Shown here: piece by piece, positions 9,987 through 21,553 of the stretch | How the letters are laid out: every line of letters begins with the position of its first letter | Numbering within the stretch: position 1 is the first letter of the stretch | Origin: Euphorbia lathyris | Taxonomy: Eukaryota; Streptophyta; Magnoliopsida; Malpighiales; Euphorbiaceae | DNA length: 64,000 nucleotides | Assembly: GCF_963576675.1 (NCBI RefSeq) | Contig: NC_088916.1 | Location: 7,083,001 to 7,147,000, forward strand | Reading direction: 5' to 3' | Position numbers and translations under genes: made by a program | Notes under the pieces: generated by a model | Seen by the model: the letters and a program-made list of their open reading frames with translations, nothing else | Database searches by the model: none | Told to the model about the DNA's origin: nothing

Positions 9987-10451
9987 ATTCAGTGAAAAAT
10001 GTTGAGTTTAAGGTTGATATAGATACCTAAAATTCATCTTGAATTTGGCCCCTAAAACTATGAGGTCAAAATCAATTAACACCTCCAAACTACACAAATC
10101 AACAATGAAATCCTCTATCTTTACGAACTCTTCAATTAAGCACAACACAAATTAAAATGGAAACTCTTATTCAATAGCATTTCCGTGTTTCGTGTCCATT
10201 TCTGTTTCCGTTTATTTTCCGTTTCTGATACGGGTTCCTATTTTTTTTTTTTTTAAATTTGGTATCCGCTTTCATTTCCAGTTTTCGTACAACATAGCTC
10301 TTCTATCATCGTCGCTTTCTGCCTTACCGCAATGCTTTTCTGATTAGTGAAATGTATGTGTGCTCAAATGATTATTAGAATTGAAGAAATCAATAACAAG
10401 TATGTGGAGGCTAAAGATGTTGCTTTTAATGCTGATTTTATCCTTATATTT
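9987..10451. other. Intergenic, no gene seen
   Basis: This is AT-rich sequence with a TTTCCGTTT-rich patch (10,180-10,280) and a poly-T tract. No ORF, repeat ends or RNA gene could be supported. Confidence 0.6.
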
Positions 10452-10745
10452 TAGTAGGCCTAATATTCCTCCAGCCCTTTAACTTGTCCAAATTGGTTAT
10501 TTTAACTCCTCAACTCATCGAATGTCTTATTTACCCTATTAACTCCATAAAAGTAATATTTTTCACCCCCTCAACTTGTCCAAATTAGCCATTTTAACTG
10601 CCCAACTCATCGAATGTCCTATTTACCCCCATTAACTTCATAAAAGTGGTATTTTTCATCCCATCAACTTGTTCATTTACCCCTCCAACTCATAGAATGT
10701 CCTATTTGCCCTTTAACTCCACAAAAGTGGTATTTTCACCCCTTA
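10452..10745 (+). repeat. Tandem repeat, about 105-bp unit, just under 3 copies
   Basis: Units share AACTTGTCCAAATT, the segment CAACTCATCGAATGTC(C/T)TATTT and the segment AACTCCATAAAAGT. The last copy is shortened. It is noncoding. Confidence 0.8.
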
Positions 10746-11009
10746 TAATCTGTTATAAAGGCCTAAATTGATATTCCTTTTTGAACGTTAAACCTATATT
10801 GGTGCTATTTTATATGTGTAACTTAAATTGATACTTCCTCACAAATCATAGGCCTATTTTGATACCTTATCCTTACATATAATGTCTCTAGCTTGTTTAT
10901 ATTAATGTTCTTGTTAGTTGTATCTTTTATTCATTCCTTCTCTTTTCAACTTTTTTTGCTAGTTAAATTTTGATTACCTAATTATTGTAATATAATATTA
11001 TTGTAATAA

Positions 11010-11470
11010 CCACAACGTTTCAAACGAAATGTAAATTTAGCTCTAAATGGTGTAAATTTAACCCTAACATTTCCAAACAAGATCAATTTTAGTCATATGC
11101 TATCAAAAATTTGAAAAGACGTGTTTGACTGTTATTTAATTGTCACATCGAACCTTCCAAACAAGTTTATCGATAAATCGAAGTACTTTTGTTCATTTTC
11201 TGTTGGTTTTTTTGTAACTGTATTAAAATACAGTAAATATTTAATTAGTTTGACGAAAAAAATTATGATTAACTTATATGTAGCATATTTAGATTTTAAC
11301 ATTTTAATAGAATTTTATAATTTTGTTATTAATACACAAAATATGTTAAATATAATTGATATTTGAAAAGTCTCAAATGATTGTTAATACAATTAAACCA
11401 TTAATAATGTGTGGCTAAAATTGATCTTATTTGAAAATGTTATGGCTAAATTTTCTTTTACCATTCGTCT
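11010..11470. mobile_element. MITE-like element with long inverted arms
   Basis: A left arm containing CATTTCCAAACAAGATCAAT (about 11,010-11,105) is matched by an inverted right arm containing ATTGATCTTATTTGAAAATG (about 11,400-11,465). The small ORF inside (11,121-11,366) is AT-rich and has no recognisable domain. Confidence 0.55.
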
Positions 11471-11530
11471 CTCTTCTGATTAAGTTAAATTGTAGTGGAA
11501 GAAGTAAGAGTGGGATAATTAAGGGATAAG

Positions 11531-11945
11531 GTGCAAAAATATCTCTAACGTTTACAATCAGAAGTAATTTTACTTCTAATGTCTAAAATGGTGCAATTTT
11601 ACTCCTAACGCTGGCAACTAAGAGCAATTATGTTGGTAGATTTGATCAATTTCTGAAACAATTCATCAAATTGTCTTCTCGGTCACAAATCTTATCATCT
11701 ACACTTCACATGTGCATCAATTTATCATTCATTAGTAGCATATCACAAATATATGCTTAGACGTAAAAAAAAATTAAAAAAAATATACAATATTTTTATA
11801 CGAGTTGGAAAAAAAATAAATGTTTTACTGAATTTACAAATATTAATCTCCAATTCTATTATTAAATCATAAAAATATATGATTTGTTTAGAACCAAGTG
11901 ATATGCAATCAGTATAGAATAAGGAATAAAATGTCTTTATGCTTT
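11531..11945. mobile_element. MITE family A, copy 1 (one arm plus interior)
   Basis: The left arm has AGGTGCAAAAATAT and TCTAAAATGGTGCAATTTTA. The interior has AATATTAATCTCCAATTCTA and TTAGAACCAAGTGATATGCA. The same arm recurs at 19,150 and, inverted, at 22,600-22,740; the same interior recurs at 22,440-22,560. The right arm is missing here. Confidence 0.65.
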
Positions 11946-12198
11946 ATCTTTTACGATTTAGAATTTATGAATTAGGGTCTAAAAATTTTAATTAGATATA
12001 AAATCATACTTTATTTTGGTATAGAAAAGAATGATATATTTAAAATTAAATTTAGTAGTATGATTTAGTTGTCCTTTTATTTCTAATTGTGATTATTTTT
12101 TTTTTATGTAAAATCCAATTATACTTTTTAACATATATTACTAAAACGGGGAGTTTTGATTTGGTATAGAAGCAAAAATGTTGTTCTATATTTATTTA
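11946..12198. other. AT-rich spacer, nothing recognised
   Basis: This spacer separates the family A MITE from the Harbinger-type MITE and has no supported features. Confidence 0.6.
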
Positions 12199-13102
12199 GG
12201 GTTTGATCGGATGAAAGGTATGGAAGGGTAGAGAATGGTAAATAAAGGAATTGTAGAGAAAGGTAGAAAAAGATAAAGAGAGGGAATGAAGGGTAATTTC
12301 CAACCCTTCAAAACCCACCGAATTGGTGGGTTGAAAATTGGATGTAATTTCTTAAAAAAAACCCTTCAAAACCCTTTCATTCTCTTACCATTCTATTTTT
12401 TTTTTTTGTGTTCCAAACATGGGTTTGTAAAAACCCTTATTAACCATTTCTCCTTCCAAACAAGGGTTTCTATCAACCCTTACTAACCCTTACTAACCTT
12501 TCCCTAGTTAATGCATCTAAACCCCCAATCCAATCAAGCCTAGGGATGGCAACGGGTAAGGTACCCGCGGGTAGTGCCAATCCCAAACCCTTACCCGTTT
12601 ATTTTTTAATTACTCGTACCCGTCTCATTACTCTAACGGGTATATTTTTGCATCCAATATCCTTTCCATTTAATTTGCGGGTACCCACATGTACCCTTAC
12701 ACGTTAAGAATCAATAAATAAAATAAAAAATATTACAAATTTAATAAAGTATAAATTTAATAAATCATTTATCTGAAAATTGAACAAATTGAACATTAAT
12801 CAATAAGAATAAGTAGTTTAGTGGTATCACTCAATGGTTGAAAAAACATTGGAATTTAAAATCTCAATTATTATATTTAAAAAATAATAAATTTTTTTAA
12901 TATATAAAAGAGTTATGACGGGTAACGGGTACTAGGTACTCTGGAAGGTATTTCCATACCCGTCCGTCCCATTACCCTAACGGGTAATTATTTTGATCTC
13001 ACAACCTTCTCCTATCCTTTTATACAGGGGTAGGGATAGTCTCATTAGGATCGGGTAGTGCTGGGTACCTAGGGTTACTCATTGTCATCCCTAATCAAAC
13101 CC
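12199..13102. mobile_element. Harbinger-type MITE interrupted by a hAT-type MITE
   Basis: It starts GGGTTTGATCGGATG at 12,199 and ends with inverted ATCAAACCC at 13,102, flanked by TTA at 12,196-12,198 and 13,103-13,105. Its last nine or so bases are separated from the rest by the hAT-type MITE at 12,541-13,093, so the original element was only about 350 bp. It contains several AACCCTT repeats and no coding sequence. Confidence 0.72.
12541..13093. mobile_element. hAT-type MITE
   Basis: It starts TAGGGATGGCAACGGGTA and ends with the inverted form (..GTCATCCCTA). The 8-bp flanks are ATCAAGCC (12,533-12,540) and ATCAAACC (13,094-13,101), an 8-bp duplication with one difference, as expected for hAT elements. 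The subterminal sequence is rich in ACGGGTA / TACCCG, like known plant hAT MITEs. Confidence 0.8.
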
Positions 13103-13138
13103 TTATAGAACACATCCTATTGCATCTTTCTACTCTGC

Positions 13139-13662
13139 CAGCTCTCCATTTCAAAAGATGTTCAGGAAATAGGCTCCTCGTCTCCTCCTTGTTGCAGATG
13201 CGGTGACTACTGACGACGTAGGTAAGCAGATCTCTCCATTTCTTACTTTTGTCGATCTTTTCGGTTATTTACACACTAAATTGCAAAAAAAAATTCATAA
13301 AACCGGTTCGATTTTGTTAGAGTTAGGGTTTAAAATTCTAATTAGAGTTCATTTCGTATTTTAGATAATTTAGTGATTGGAAGAACGCGCAGTCACAAGG
13401 TCATCTTCCTGTGTTGGTCAGTATATATAATTTTAGGAATGGATTTTGTATATGTTGTTTTTGCTATGTATATCATGAGAATTTGTACGGAATAAACAAG
13501 AAATTCATCTCTGGGATGCAAAAAAGTTTAGCAAAGAAGGAGAGGAGATGAGTGAAAGGGTGATTATTAGGTCTAGGGCTTAGGGAAGACTATATATTGC
13601 TAATTTTGAATCTTTGTAACTGAACAAAGAACTCATCAAATTGAGGTGACTGCTTTGTCTAG
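13139..13662 (+). promoter_or_regulatory. F-box leader region, second copy
   Basis: This copies the 206-830 region: the TTTCAAAAGATGTTCAGGAA block, then a GTAG/GTAAGC donor-like site at about 13,221/13,222, the AGTGATTGGAAGAACGC block, and the AG-CT-ATG junction at 13,662-13,665. Confidence 0.55.
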
Positions 13663-13664
13663 CT

Positions 13665-13735
13665 ATGGCTAATCTTCCGCATGAAGAAGAATGATATTCA
13701 TGATTTTTTTTATCTTGTTCATTTGGCATTTTAGA
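13665..13735 (+). pseudogene. F-box relic: start codon joined to 3' flank
   Basis: The first codons (ATGGCTAATCTTCCGCATGA) match the F-box start, then the sequence jumps directly into the F-box 3' flank (GATATTCATGAT..TTTATCTTGTT, compare 1926-1952). About 1 kb of coding sequence is missing and the frame stops after nine codons. After it the leader region repeats again (13,732-14,150) ahead of the next copy. Confidence 0.75.
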
Positions 13736-14152
13736 TGATTTAGTGATTCGAAGAACACAAAGTCACAACAAGTTCATTATTTTTGTGTTGGTCAGTATAT
13801 ATAATTTTAGGAATTGATTTTGTATATACATTGTTTTTGCTATGTATATCATGGGAATTTTTACAGAATAAACGAGAAATTCATCTCTGGTGTGCAAAAA
13901 ACTTTACCAGAGATAGTGTGGTTGAGCTAGGGTCATTGACTTGGATGAGGCAGAGGAGGAGAGCAGATGAGTGAAGGGCTGGCGGTCACTCCCCTGCCTC
14001 CGCCTCCGCCTCTTATTATTAGGTCTAGGGCTTAGGGAAAACTATCTACTGCTAATTTTAGCTTAAGGAATGAATTATTTTATTGATTGCTTTTGAATCT
14101 CTGTAGCTGAACAAAAGAACTCATCAAATTGAGGTAACTGCTCTGCCTAGCT

Positions 14153-15238
14153 ATGGCTAATCTTCCAGAGGAATTGATTGAGGAAATGCTTCTTCGGTTG
14201 CCAGTGAAGTCCCTTCTTCGTTTTAGATGTGTTTGTAAATCGTTTTGTGCCATCATCAAAAGCCAATCATTCATCAATTCTCATTTCAAGAGATCTTCTG
14301 AAAATAGGATTCATCGCAAGCTGATTGACCTAGGAATACATAATGGCGTGACAATTCATGATTTAGATTTCAATGCAGACTTCCAACAAGAGATGGTGCT
14401 TGATAAATTATTTCCAACCATGTCATTCAACTTGTTCTTTTCTTATTGCAATGGTTTGGTTCTCTTGTGGATAGACAAACTTTCTTTATGGAATCCATCC
14501 ACCAGAGAGTACAGGATACTTCCGGCTTTACCTGTTGTGAAGCACAATGGCGATCTCAGTTTTGCTTTGGGTTATGACTCTACGACAGATGATTTCAAGG
14601 CTGTAGTAATTATATCGAAGTCATTTTGTTTCTCCGAGGTTTGGATTTTTGAATTGAGGTGAAGTTGTTGGAGAAGGATTCAGGATTTTCCTTACGTTGG
14701 GTACAATAGTATTCAACCTGGTGCCAATGGAGATTGCTTTGTGGATGGTGCTTTGCATTTTATATGCCGTAGTTGTATAGAAAATGATACATCATATATA
14801 GGAAATAATACATCATATATGATTGTGGCATTTGATGTTGCAAAAGAGACATTTTCCGTGGTACATGAGGCTGTTCAAAAAACCAAAGGAATTCCTATCT
14901 GTTTGAATGTCGTTGGAGGGTGCCTTTCTGTCAGCGTTTGGAATTTGACTACGAGACGACAGATTAATATGTATGTGAGGAAGAAGGATGGAGTTGCGTA
15001 TACTTGGACTAGGTTATATTTTGTTACAAGTCCACAATTTTCGAATGAAGCATTTCGCCGTTTTGAACATGGGAGAGTTGCGTATTCGAAGGAAGGAGAC
15101 AAGGTTTTTCTTTCTTCAAATGGGAAGTTGTGTTCATATGATTTTAAAGAGAAAAGCTTTCAAGAGATTGTAACTAAGAATGCTAAACATTTGTGTTTAT
15201 TTTCTTGTACTGAAAGTCTCATGTCTGTAGGTTCGTAA
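14153..15238 (+). pseudogene. F-box/FBA copy 2 with one in-frame stop
   Basis: The frame is continuous over about 361 codons except for TGA at 14,660-14,662 (codon 170). Both intact copies have a serine codon there, so one base change explains the break. The F-box (residues about 1-45) and the LWNPSTREY segment are intact before the stop. The C-terminal half reopens in the same frame to the same terminal VGS as the other copies. It may still make a 169-residue F-box protein lacking half of the FBA region, but the simplest view is a young pseudogene. It carries a small local duplication of a TCATATAT segment at 14,788-14,822. Confidence 0.9.
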
Positions 15239-15646
15239 GACGAAGTAGAAAGAGGAAGATATTTGTGATATTTATGTTGTTAATGCAGGTTTATTTATGT
15301 AAAATTGGATAATATATGGTGTAGTTTTTGTCATATATGTGCTAGGTTTGTGTTATATAAGCTTTAACAAGCTTCATGTTTTGTACTTCTTATAAATTTC
15401 TTGAACTGTGTTTGATATATCCAAACCCCATGTTTAGCAGCAGATACAGAGTTGGCTGAAGAAAGTCTTTTAAATTCTTAATATAATTTTTTTTATTAGA
15501 TAACAAATTTTCTAATAATTTGTTTAATTTTAGACATTTATATATTTAAAGCAATTTCAATTATTGAAAGATGCAAAGCTAGTTTCTAGGCTCTATTTTA
15601 TTTTATTGCAGCAGTAGCACATAGAAAGAATTACTGTCATTAGCAA
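15239..15646 (+). other. 3' flank of F-box copy 2
   Basis: This is noncoding and closely matches the flank of copy 3 (21,554-21,905), including TTGAAAGATGCAAAGCTAGT. It contains AT-rich polyadenylation-like stretches. Confidence 0.7.
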
Positions 15647-15925
15647 AAAAAAGCAAAACTAAAGCTCCTGAATTTTGTCTCTTCTAAGGATAAGCCCCTA
15701 ATCAATTATTTTTTCACATTGAGTCCTTGATCATTGATTCTGGTATGAATTAGATCTCTATTTAACTTTTCCGTCGAGTTTGGATTGCATATATAATTAG
15801 AGTGATTCGGCCTGATCCATAACAGATCAATGATAAAGGCTTAATGTGGAAAAATAATTGATTAGAGGTTTAATCCTTAAAACATATAAAGTTTAGAGGT
15901 TTAATTATGCTTTTTGCTTAGAACA
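15647..15925. mobile_element. MITE-like foldback, about 280 bp
   Basis: The left arm has CCCCTAATCAATTATTTTTT, matched by inverted AATAATTGATTAGAGGTTTA at about 15,852-15,880. Outer parts pair through GCAAAACTAAAGCTCC against the segment TTTAATTATGCTTTTTGC. It is noncoding. Confidence 0.6.
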
Positions 15926-16019
15926 ATATCTAGATTTCGATACTTTTTCAAAAAAGACTTAATAATCTTTAACCTTTGAAAGTGACCAGCCTCCATTCAA
16001 GGAGTTTACTTCTCTAGGG

Positions 16020-16920
16020 TTTTTGAAAGGGCTCGAAATAGTTCGCCTAGTCTAAGTGTTCGGTTGAAGCTTTGGAACCTCTCTCTCCCGCCTAAAATGA
16101 AGTTATTCCTGTGGAAATTTGCTAACAACATTCTGCCTATTCGTATTAGACTTACAGTAAAACCTCTATATAGGAATACGTTTGGGACCGGACAATTTGT
16201 ATAACAATTGGGAGGTTATTCTTATATAGAGTTTGGTACCAAAAAAAAAAAAATCAACACTTAAAGTTTATAAATTTAACAACAATAAGAACTCTCTAAT
16301 TGGAAGAGTTTTGAGTTTAGTTTAATAAAACAAATTAATGTTTAGCATATCAAGTCTACGAGTTTTATTTCCAATACCTAAAGAATTGGAAGAGTTTTGA
16401 GTTTAGTTTCCAATACATAAAGAAAAGAGTTTTATGGGAAAATGGTAAGAATTTATAGTTAAAGTTGGAATTTGTGTGCCAACTCATATTTAATCTCAAT
16501 CATTTTTAAATTTTTTAATAAATTTTGTTTAAATCCTTAATACATATATACATTATTTACATAATTATTCCTATATAGAGGTATAGTTTCTAAAGGTGGG
16601 ACTTGGATTATGTATAACAATTAACATTTGGGAGGTTATTCTTATTTATAACCGGTTCAAGTTGGGACCGAAATTTTTTATAACAAATTGGAAGTTATTC
16701 TTATATAGAGTATTTTTATGTAGAGGTTTTACTGTATTCATAATCAAGTCAATGTTCTTACTAATTATCTCTTTTGCCATAATGACCTGGAACATGGATG
16801 ATCTATTTGTCAGTTGTCCTTTTGCGAGATAGTTATTCCAAGGGTAGAATGAGAGTATAGTGAAGATTGGCTGTTTCATTTGGTCCATTTGGACTCAGCG
16901 AAATGCCCAACTATGGATAG
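16020..16920 (+). pseudogene. LINE ORF2 fragment (zf-RVT region) split by a MITE
   Basis: At about 16,060-16,150 the translation reads LSLPPKMKLFLWKFANNILP, the typical zf-RVT entry region of plant LINE ORF2 proteins. After the MITE at 16,154-16,735 the remainder (16,740-16,900) resembles the zf-RVT part with cysteines and the DLFVSCPFAR segment. No complete reverse transcriptase is nearby, so this is an old truncated copy. Confidence 0.6.
16154..16735. mobile_element. MITE with ACAGTAAAACCTCTATA ends
   Basis: ACAGTAAAACCTCTATATAG at 16,154 is matched by inverted ATGTAGAGGTTTTACTGT ending at 16,735. Internal copies of GGGAGGTTATTCTTATATAG make both halves self-similar. The target duplication is unclear. 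It lies inside the LINE fragment. Confidence 0.7.
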
Positions 16921-19130
16921 AGAAATGCAAGTAAAAATGCCAAATTTATTTCGTATCTATTGGAGCTAATTAATTTTTTTTGTGTTTTAGCTAGGTTATG
17001 ATTTTTACTTTATAGTTATTTTATTTTAATTAAATTCATTTTGCAATAAAATAAAAATGTGATAAAAAAAAGAAAATAATATCAAAGATTATTATAAAAA
17101 GAAAACAGAAATAAAAAGAAAAGAAAAAGAAATAATAAAAATCAGGGGCAAATTTGCACCATTTTTTCAGTAACCCGTACAGCAACTTCGACGACGAAAA
17201 CGGACCCCGAAATGGCAAGATATCAGACAGTTATTATTTTTTTTAGAAAGTTCGGGATGTTAGCTGTCCGGAATGTCAAAAATGGAGCAAAACGGAGCTA
17301 AAACGAAGCCGGTAGAATTTTTCAAAGAGAAGCAATGCTGAAAAACGGGTTTGAATATGTCTACCTATTTGAGGAACGTTTTTCACGGCTTTACCTCCAT
17401 TTTTCCAACTCCCAACTCAGCCATTTTCTTTCTTCAACTTATGGGAAGGTAATGGTATCATGGGTGAGAAATTCAAGGGTAACTAACATGAGATTTGTTG
17501 CTCAAAATCCTATAAATTGAGCTCAAATCCTTCATTCCAATCCTCACTCAAAATCAATCAAAAACACACAACAACTCAATTTTGTCTCTCAAATTCTCTG
17601 CCAAATTCGGCCTTTTTTTTATCAATCCTTAGATCCGTAGAAATCGTTCTTTATCATCTAATTAGTCTAAACAAGGTCTCAATTCCCAGAATCAGTTCTT
17701 TAATCTTCAGTTCCTCAGAAAAGTTTCCAATTTTCAGAAACTTCAAATCCGAAATTTTATTAGTTTAATCAAACAATTCTCAAATCGTTTTTTGCAATCT
17801 CTTAGTTAAGTCAGTAAAATCATTACCCAATCATCGGTTCAAGCTTTCTTAGTCTAAATCAAATTTCACCATTGTTATATTCTTCAAAGCTTCAAGCATT
17901 TTCCGTGAAACCAAGATCACCGAAACCCCATTTTCGAGTCATTCTTAGTTTACACACCTATTGCAAATCATGTTTAGAAACTTTTTATTGATCTCAATCA
18001 ATTAAAAAGACCTAGAAACAAGCTTTTGAATTTTTCATCATTGAAAAATTCATCAAACAACTTTTCTGGTAAGCCGTTTTCCAAAGTTTATTTAGAGTTC
18101 GTTAGCTGATTATTTTAGCCCAAATTAATTTTAATCTCCTTATTGACATCAATTCTCGAATTCTCAATTTTTATTTCGTAAAAAACGACATCCTACAGCC
18201 TTCAAAATAGCTCTTAAAGTACCCTCCATGAAACAGAATCAAGCTTTTGGATTTTCAACCATCAAACAACTATTCTGTCACCCTATTTTCAATAATTTAT
18301 TCCGACTTATTTACTCGCCCTTTTTCTAAAATTCCAGTTCTAAACCCTTCTTTCGCACATTAACTTTAAATGCTAGCTTTCGTTTTGCAATAATCCGACC
18401 TCTACACCTTCCGAAATTGAACCATAAAGTTTGAATAAATCACTGTTTTTGTTGCACAAAGTGCTGCTGATTTATTAGCTTGGTGGTAAATTTCTGCCTA
18501 AGTCCCTGAACTGCTCCGAATTCACCCAGAATTACCCGGACAACACAACAGCCCCCGAGCCGAATTTCTGGAGTTCCAGTCCTTAATTTCGCGCATCCCA
18601 ACGACATCAAAGAGACCGGTTTAATTTTATTTCATCTCGTACATATTTGTTTTTTTATGACTTATTTACATTTCTAGCTTTAAAGTTATTATTTCTTTTT
18701 AAGTTGGAATTTTCATGCATTATTATTATTTGTAATACAAAAAAACATTGAAAAATATTTACAAAATCAATAAAAAAATAAAAAAAATTATATTTTGTGT
18801 CGTTTTATTACTTTATTTTTGGTACTTATATTTAAAAAAAAAAAATTCCGACCGACCTGTCAAGTAACGTCGGGGCCCAAGAACGTTGTTTTTATTTTCA
18901 GTCCTTGTAACGGTCGTCAGTCGCTTTTCGTTTAGAATTCAAGTAATTTAGGCGCATTTTATTTATTTACTATATTCAATTACTATTTTACCTTTTGAGA
19001 ACTAACTTCTCTGGCACGCCCGCATTATTTTTACTATTTTTAATCCCCGCAAACGCGTATCAAGGTTGAAAATTGGGATATTTCGAAAATTAATCTTGAA
19101 TAAAATTAATTTTATAAAAAACTTTGATTT
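16921..19130. other. Noncoding, possibly a decayed LTR or leader
   Basis: No gene is seen. From about 17,240 the sequence has a TATA-like CCTATAAATTG (17,510) followed by a long C/A-rich leader-like tract. Near 18,870-19,060 it has ATGGCACG-like words (TCTCTGGCACGCCCGC) of the kind seen at LTR-retrotransposon leaders. I could not find paired LTR ends or a target duplication, so the retrotransposon origin is a guess. Confidence 0.3.
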
Positions 19131-19134
19131 CTTT

Positions 19135-19640
19135 AAAAAAAAAAAAAAGTTTCAAAAATGCCTCTAACATTTATATCTAAGAGCAATTTTACCTTTAACG
19201 TCTAAAATGATACAATTTTACCCATAACATTGGTAAGTTGGGTCAATTTCAGACATCATTACAAATTTTGTTTTTTATTCTACACCGATTGCATATCCGT
19301 TGTTTCCAAAAAAATCATACTTTTTCAGATTTAATAATTTAATTAGAGATTAAATATTTTAAAATTCGGCGAAATATTTTTATTTTTATTTGATTTTTGA
19401 TTATTTTTTTCACATCTAATCATATGTTTGTAATTTGTTACTAATTAGTGATAAAATAACACATATATGAAGTGTAGATGACAAAATTCATGATCGAGAA
19501 GATACTTTGATGAATTATTTCTCAAATTGACTCAACTTATCAACGTTAAGATTAAAATTGCTCTTGACTAACAACATTATGAATAAAATTGTATAAAATT
19601 ACTTTTGATTGTAAACGTTATGAGTATTTTTTTCACGCTG
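19135..19640. mobile_element. MITE family A, copy 2 (both arms)
   Basis: The left arm (AATGCCTCTAACATTTATAT.. to GGTCAATTTCAGAC) and the inverted right arm (CTCAAATTGACTCAAC.. to GTAAACGTTATGAG) are each about 130 bp. It is noncoding. Confidence 0.7.
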
Positions 19641-19667
19641 TAAAGAAAAAACAAGAATAAAAGAAAG

Positions 19668-19735
19668 TTGATGGCACAAATTGTGCCTTTAGCATTAGGT
19701 ACCAAAACACAAATTGTGCCTGTATCATTAGGTTG
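19668..19735 (+). repeat. Direct repeat, two copies of about 35 bp
   Basis: CACAAATTGTGCCT plus a segment ending in ATTAGGT occurs twice in a row. Confidence 0.75.
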
Positions 19736-19796
19736 CACACCAAAACGCTGCCGTATTTGCAGAACACAACCCATTTTATTTCATTTCTGTGTAAAT

Positions 19797-20465
19797 TCAA
19801 CCCATTTCAAAAGATGTTCAAGAAATAGGCTTCCCGGGGGTGACGACTGACGAGGTAGGTATGCAGATCTCTCTACTCTACATTTCTTTCTTTTTCCGAT
19901 AATTTTATCAATTACTTTTGTCGATCTTTTGGGTTATTACGCACTAAATTTGCATAAACCAGTTCGATTGTGTTTTGTTTGGATATAATATAGAGTTAGG
20001 GTTTAAATTTTTTAATTGAACTGGAAGAATGAATTTTAGATAATTTAGTGACCAGTTCATTTTCCACTTCTGGAATTGATTTTGTATACTTGTTTTTGCT
20101 ATGTATATCTTGAGAATTTCTACTGAATAAACCAGAAATTCATCTCTGTGATGCAAAAAGGTTTAGCAGAGAAGTTTTAGCAGAAATTCATCTCTACGGT
20201 CATGACTATCAGGTCTAAGGCTTAGGGAAAACTATATAATTCCAGGGGCGTAGACAGGGAGGGGGCAGAGGAGGAGAGGAGATGAGTGAAGGGCTGGCGG
20301 TCACTCCCCTGCCTCCGCCTCCGCCTCTGATTATTAGGTCTAGGGCTTAGGGAAAACTATATACTGCTAATTTTGGCTTAGGGAATGAATTATTTTATTG
20401 ATTGCTTTTGAATCTCTGTAGCTGAACAAAAGAACTCATCAAATTGAGGTGACTGCTCTGCCTAG
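19797..20465 (+). promoter_or_regulatory. 5' leader and candidate 5'-UTR intron of F-box copy 3
   Basis: The CATTTCAAAAGATGTTCAAG block is followed by GTAG/GTATGC at 19,858/19,859; the acceptor-like TGCCTAG ends at 20,465, two bases before the ATG. The region also holds the GGGCTGGCGGTCACTCCC segment that copy 2 has at about 13,977. Confidence 0.5.
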
Positions 20466-20467
20466 CT

Positions 20468-21553
20468 ATGGCTAATCTTCCGCAGGAATTGATCAACGAA
20501 ATGCTTCTTTGGTTGCCAGTGAAGTCTCTTCTTCGTTTTAGATGTGTTTGTAAATCGTTTTGTGTCATCATTGAAAGCCAATCTTTCATCAATTCTCATT
20601 TCAAAAGATCTTTCGAAAATAGGATTCATCGCAAGCTGATTGACCTAGGAGTACATAGGACGGATAATAATGGCATAACAATTCATGCTTTAGATTTCAA
20701 TGAAGACTTCCAACAAGAGGTGGTGCTTGATAAATCATTTCCATCTAGGCCATATCCCTTGTTCTTTTCTTATTGCAATGGTTTGGTTCTCTTGTGGATA
20801 CACAAACTTTCTTTATGGAATCCATCCACCAGAGAGTACAGGATACTTCCGGCTTTACCTGTGAAGCGCACTGGCGATCTCAGTTTTGCTTTGGGTTATG
20901 ACTCTACGACAGATGATTTCAAGGCTGTAATAATTATATCGAAGTCATTTTGTTTCTCCCAGGTTTGGATTTTTGAATTGAGGTCAAGTTGTTGGAGAAG
21001 GATTCAGGATTTTCCTTACGTTGGGTACAATAGTATTAAACCTGGTGGCAATGGAGATTGCTTTGTGGATGGTGCTCTGCATTTTATATGCCGTCGTAGT
21101 GAAAATAATAGTATAGAAAATAATACATCATATATGATTGTGGCATTTGATGTTGCAAAAGAGACATTTTCCGTAGTACATGAGGCTGTTCAACAAACCG
21201 AAGGAAATCCTAGGCGTTTGAATGTCGTTGGAGGGTGCCTTTCTGTCAGCGTTTGGAATTTGACTATGAAACGACAGATTGATATATATGTGAGGAAGAA
21301 GGATGGAGTTGCGTATACTTGGACTAGGTTATATTTTGTTACAAGTCCACAATTTTCGAATGAAGCATTTCGCCGTTTTGAAGATGGGAGAGTTGCGTAT
21401 TCGAAGGAAGGAGACAAGGTTTTTCTTTCTTCAAATGGGAAGTTGTGTTCATATGATTTTAAGGAGAAAAACTTCCAAGAGATTTTAACTACGAATGCTA
21501 TTCATTTGGGTTTATTTTCTTATACTGAAAGTCTCATGTCTGTAGGTTCGTAA
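20468..21553 (+). CDS. F-box protein with FBA-type domain, copy 3 (intact)
   Basis: This is a 361-residue intact ORF. The F-box is at residues about 1-45 (LPQELINEMLLWLPVKSLL), then an FBA-like region with CNGLVLLW, LWNPSTREY and FALGYDS. It has a serine codon at the place where copy 2 has a stop, and an extra insertion at about residues 216-226 (SENNSIENN), a low-complexity stretch also variable in copy 2. It is expected to be the substrate-recognition subunit of an SCF ubiquitin ligase; the target is unknown. It is closer to copy 2 than to copy 1, consistent with a later duplication. Confidence 0.9.
   Translation: MANLPQELINEMLLWLPVKSLLRFRCVCKSFCVIIESQSFINSHFKRSFENRIHRKLIDLGVHRTDNNGITIHALDFNEDFQQEVVLDKSFPSRPYPLFFSYCNGLVLLWIHKLSLWNPSTREYRILPALPVKRTGDLSFALGYDSTTDDFKAVIIISKSFCFSQVWIFELRSSCWRRIQDFPYVGYNSIKPGGNGDCFVDGALHFICRRSENNSIENNTSYMIVAFDVAKETFSVVHEAVQQTEGNPRRLNVVGGCLSVSVWNLTMKRQIDIYVRKKDGVAYTWTRLYFVTSPQFSNEAFRRFEDGRVAYSKEGDKVFLSSNGKLCSYDFKEKNFQEILTTNAIHLGLFSYTESLMSVGS

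Noticed and set aside
11121..11366. 81-codon AT-rich ORF
   Set aside because: It lies between the inverted arms of a MITE and has low-complexity hydrophobic translation.
17240..19060. Solo LTR
   Set aside because: TATA-like and leader-like words exist, but no paired TG..CA ends with a 5-bp duplication could be found, so it is kept only as a low-confidence region note.
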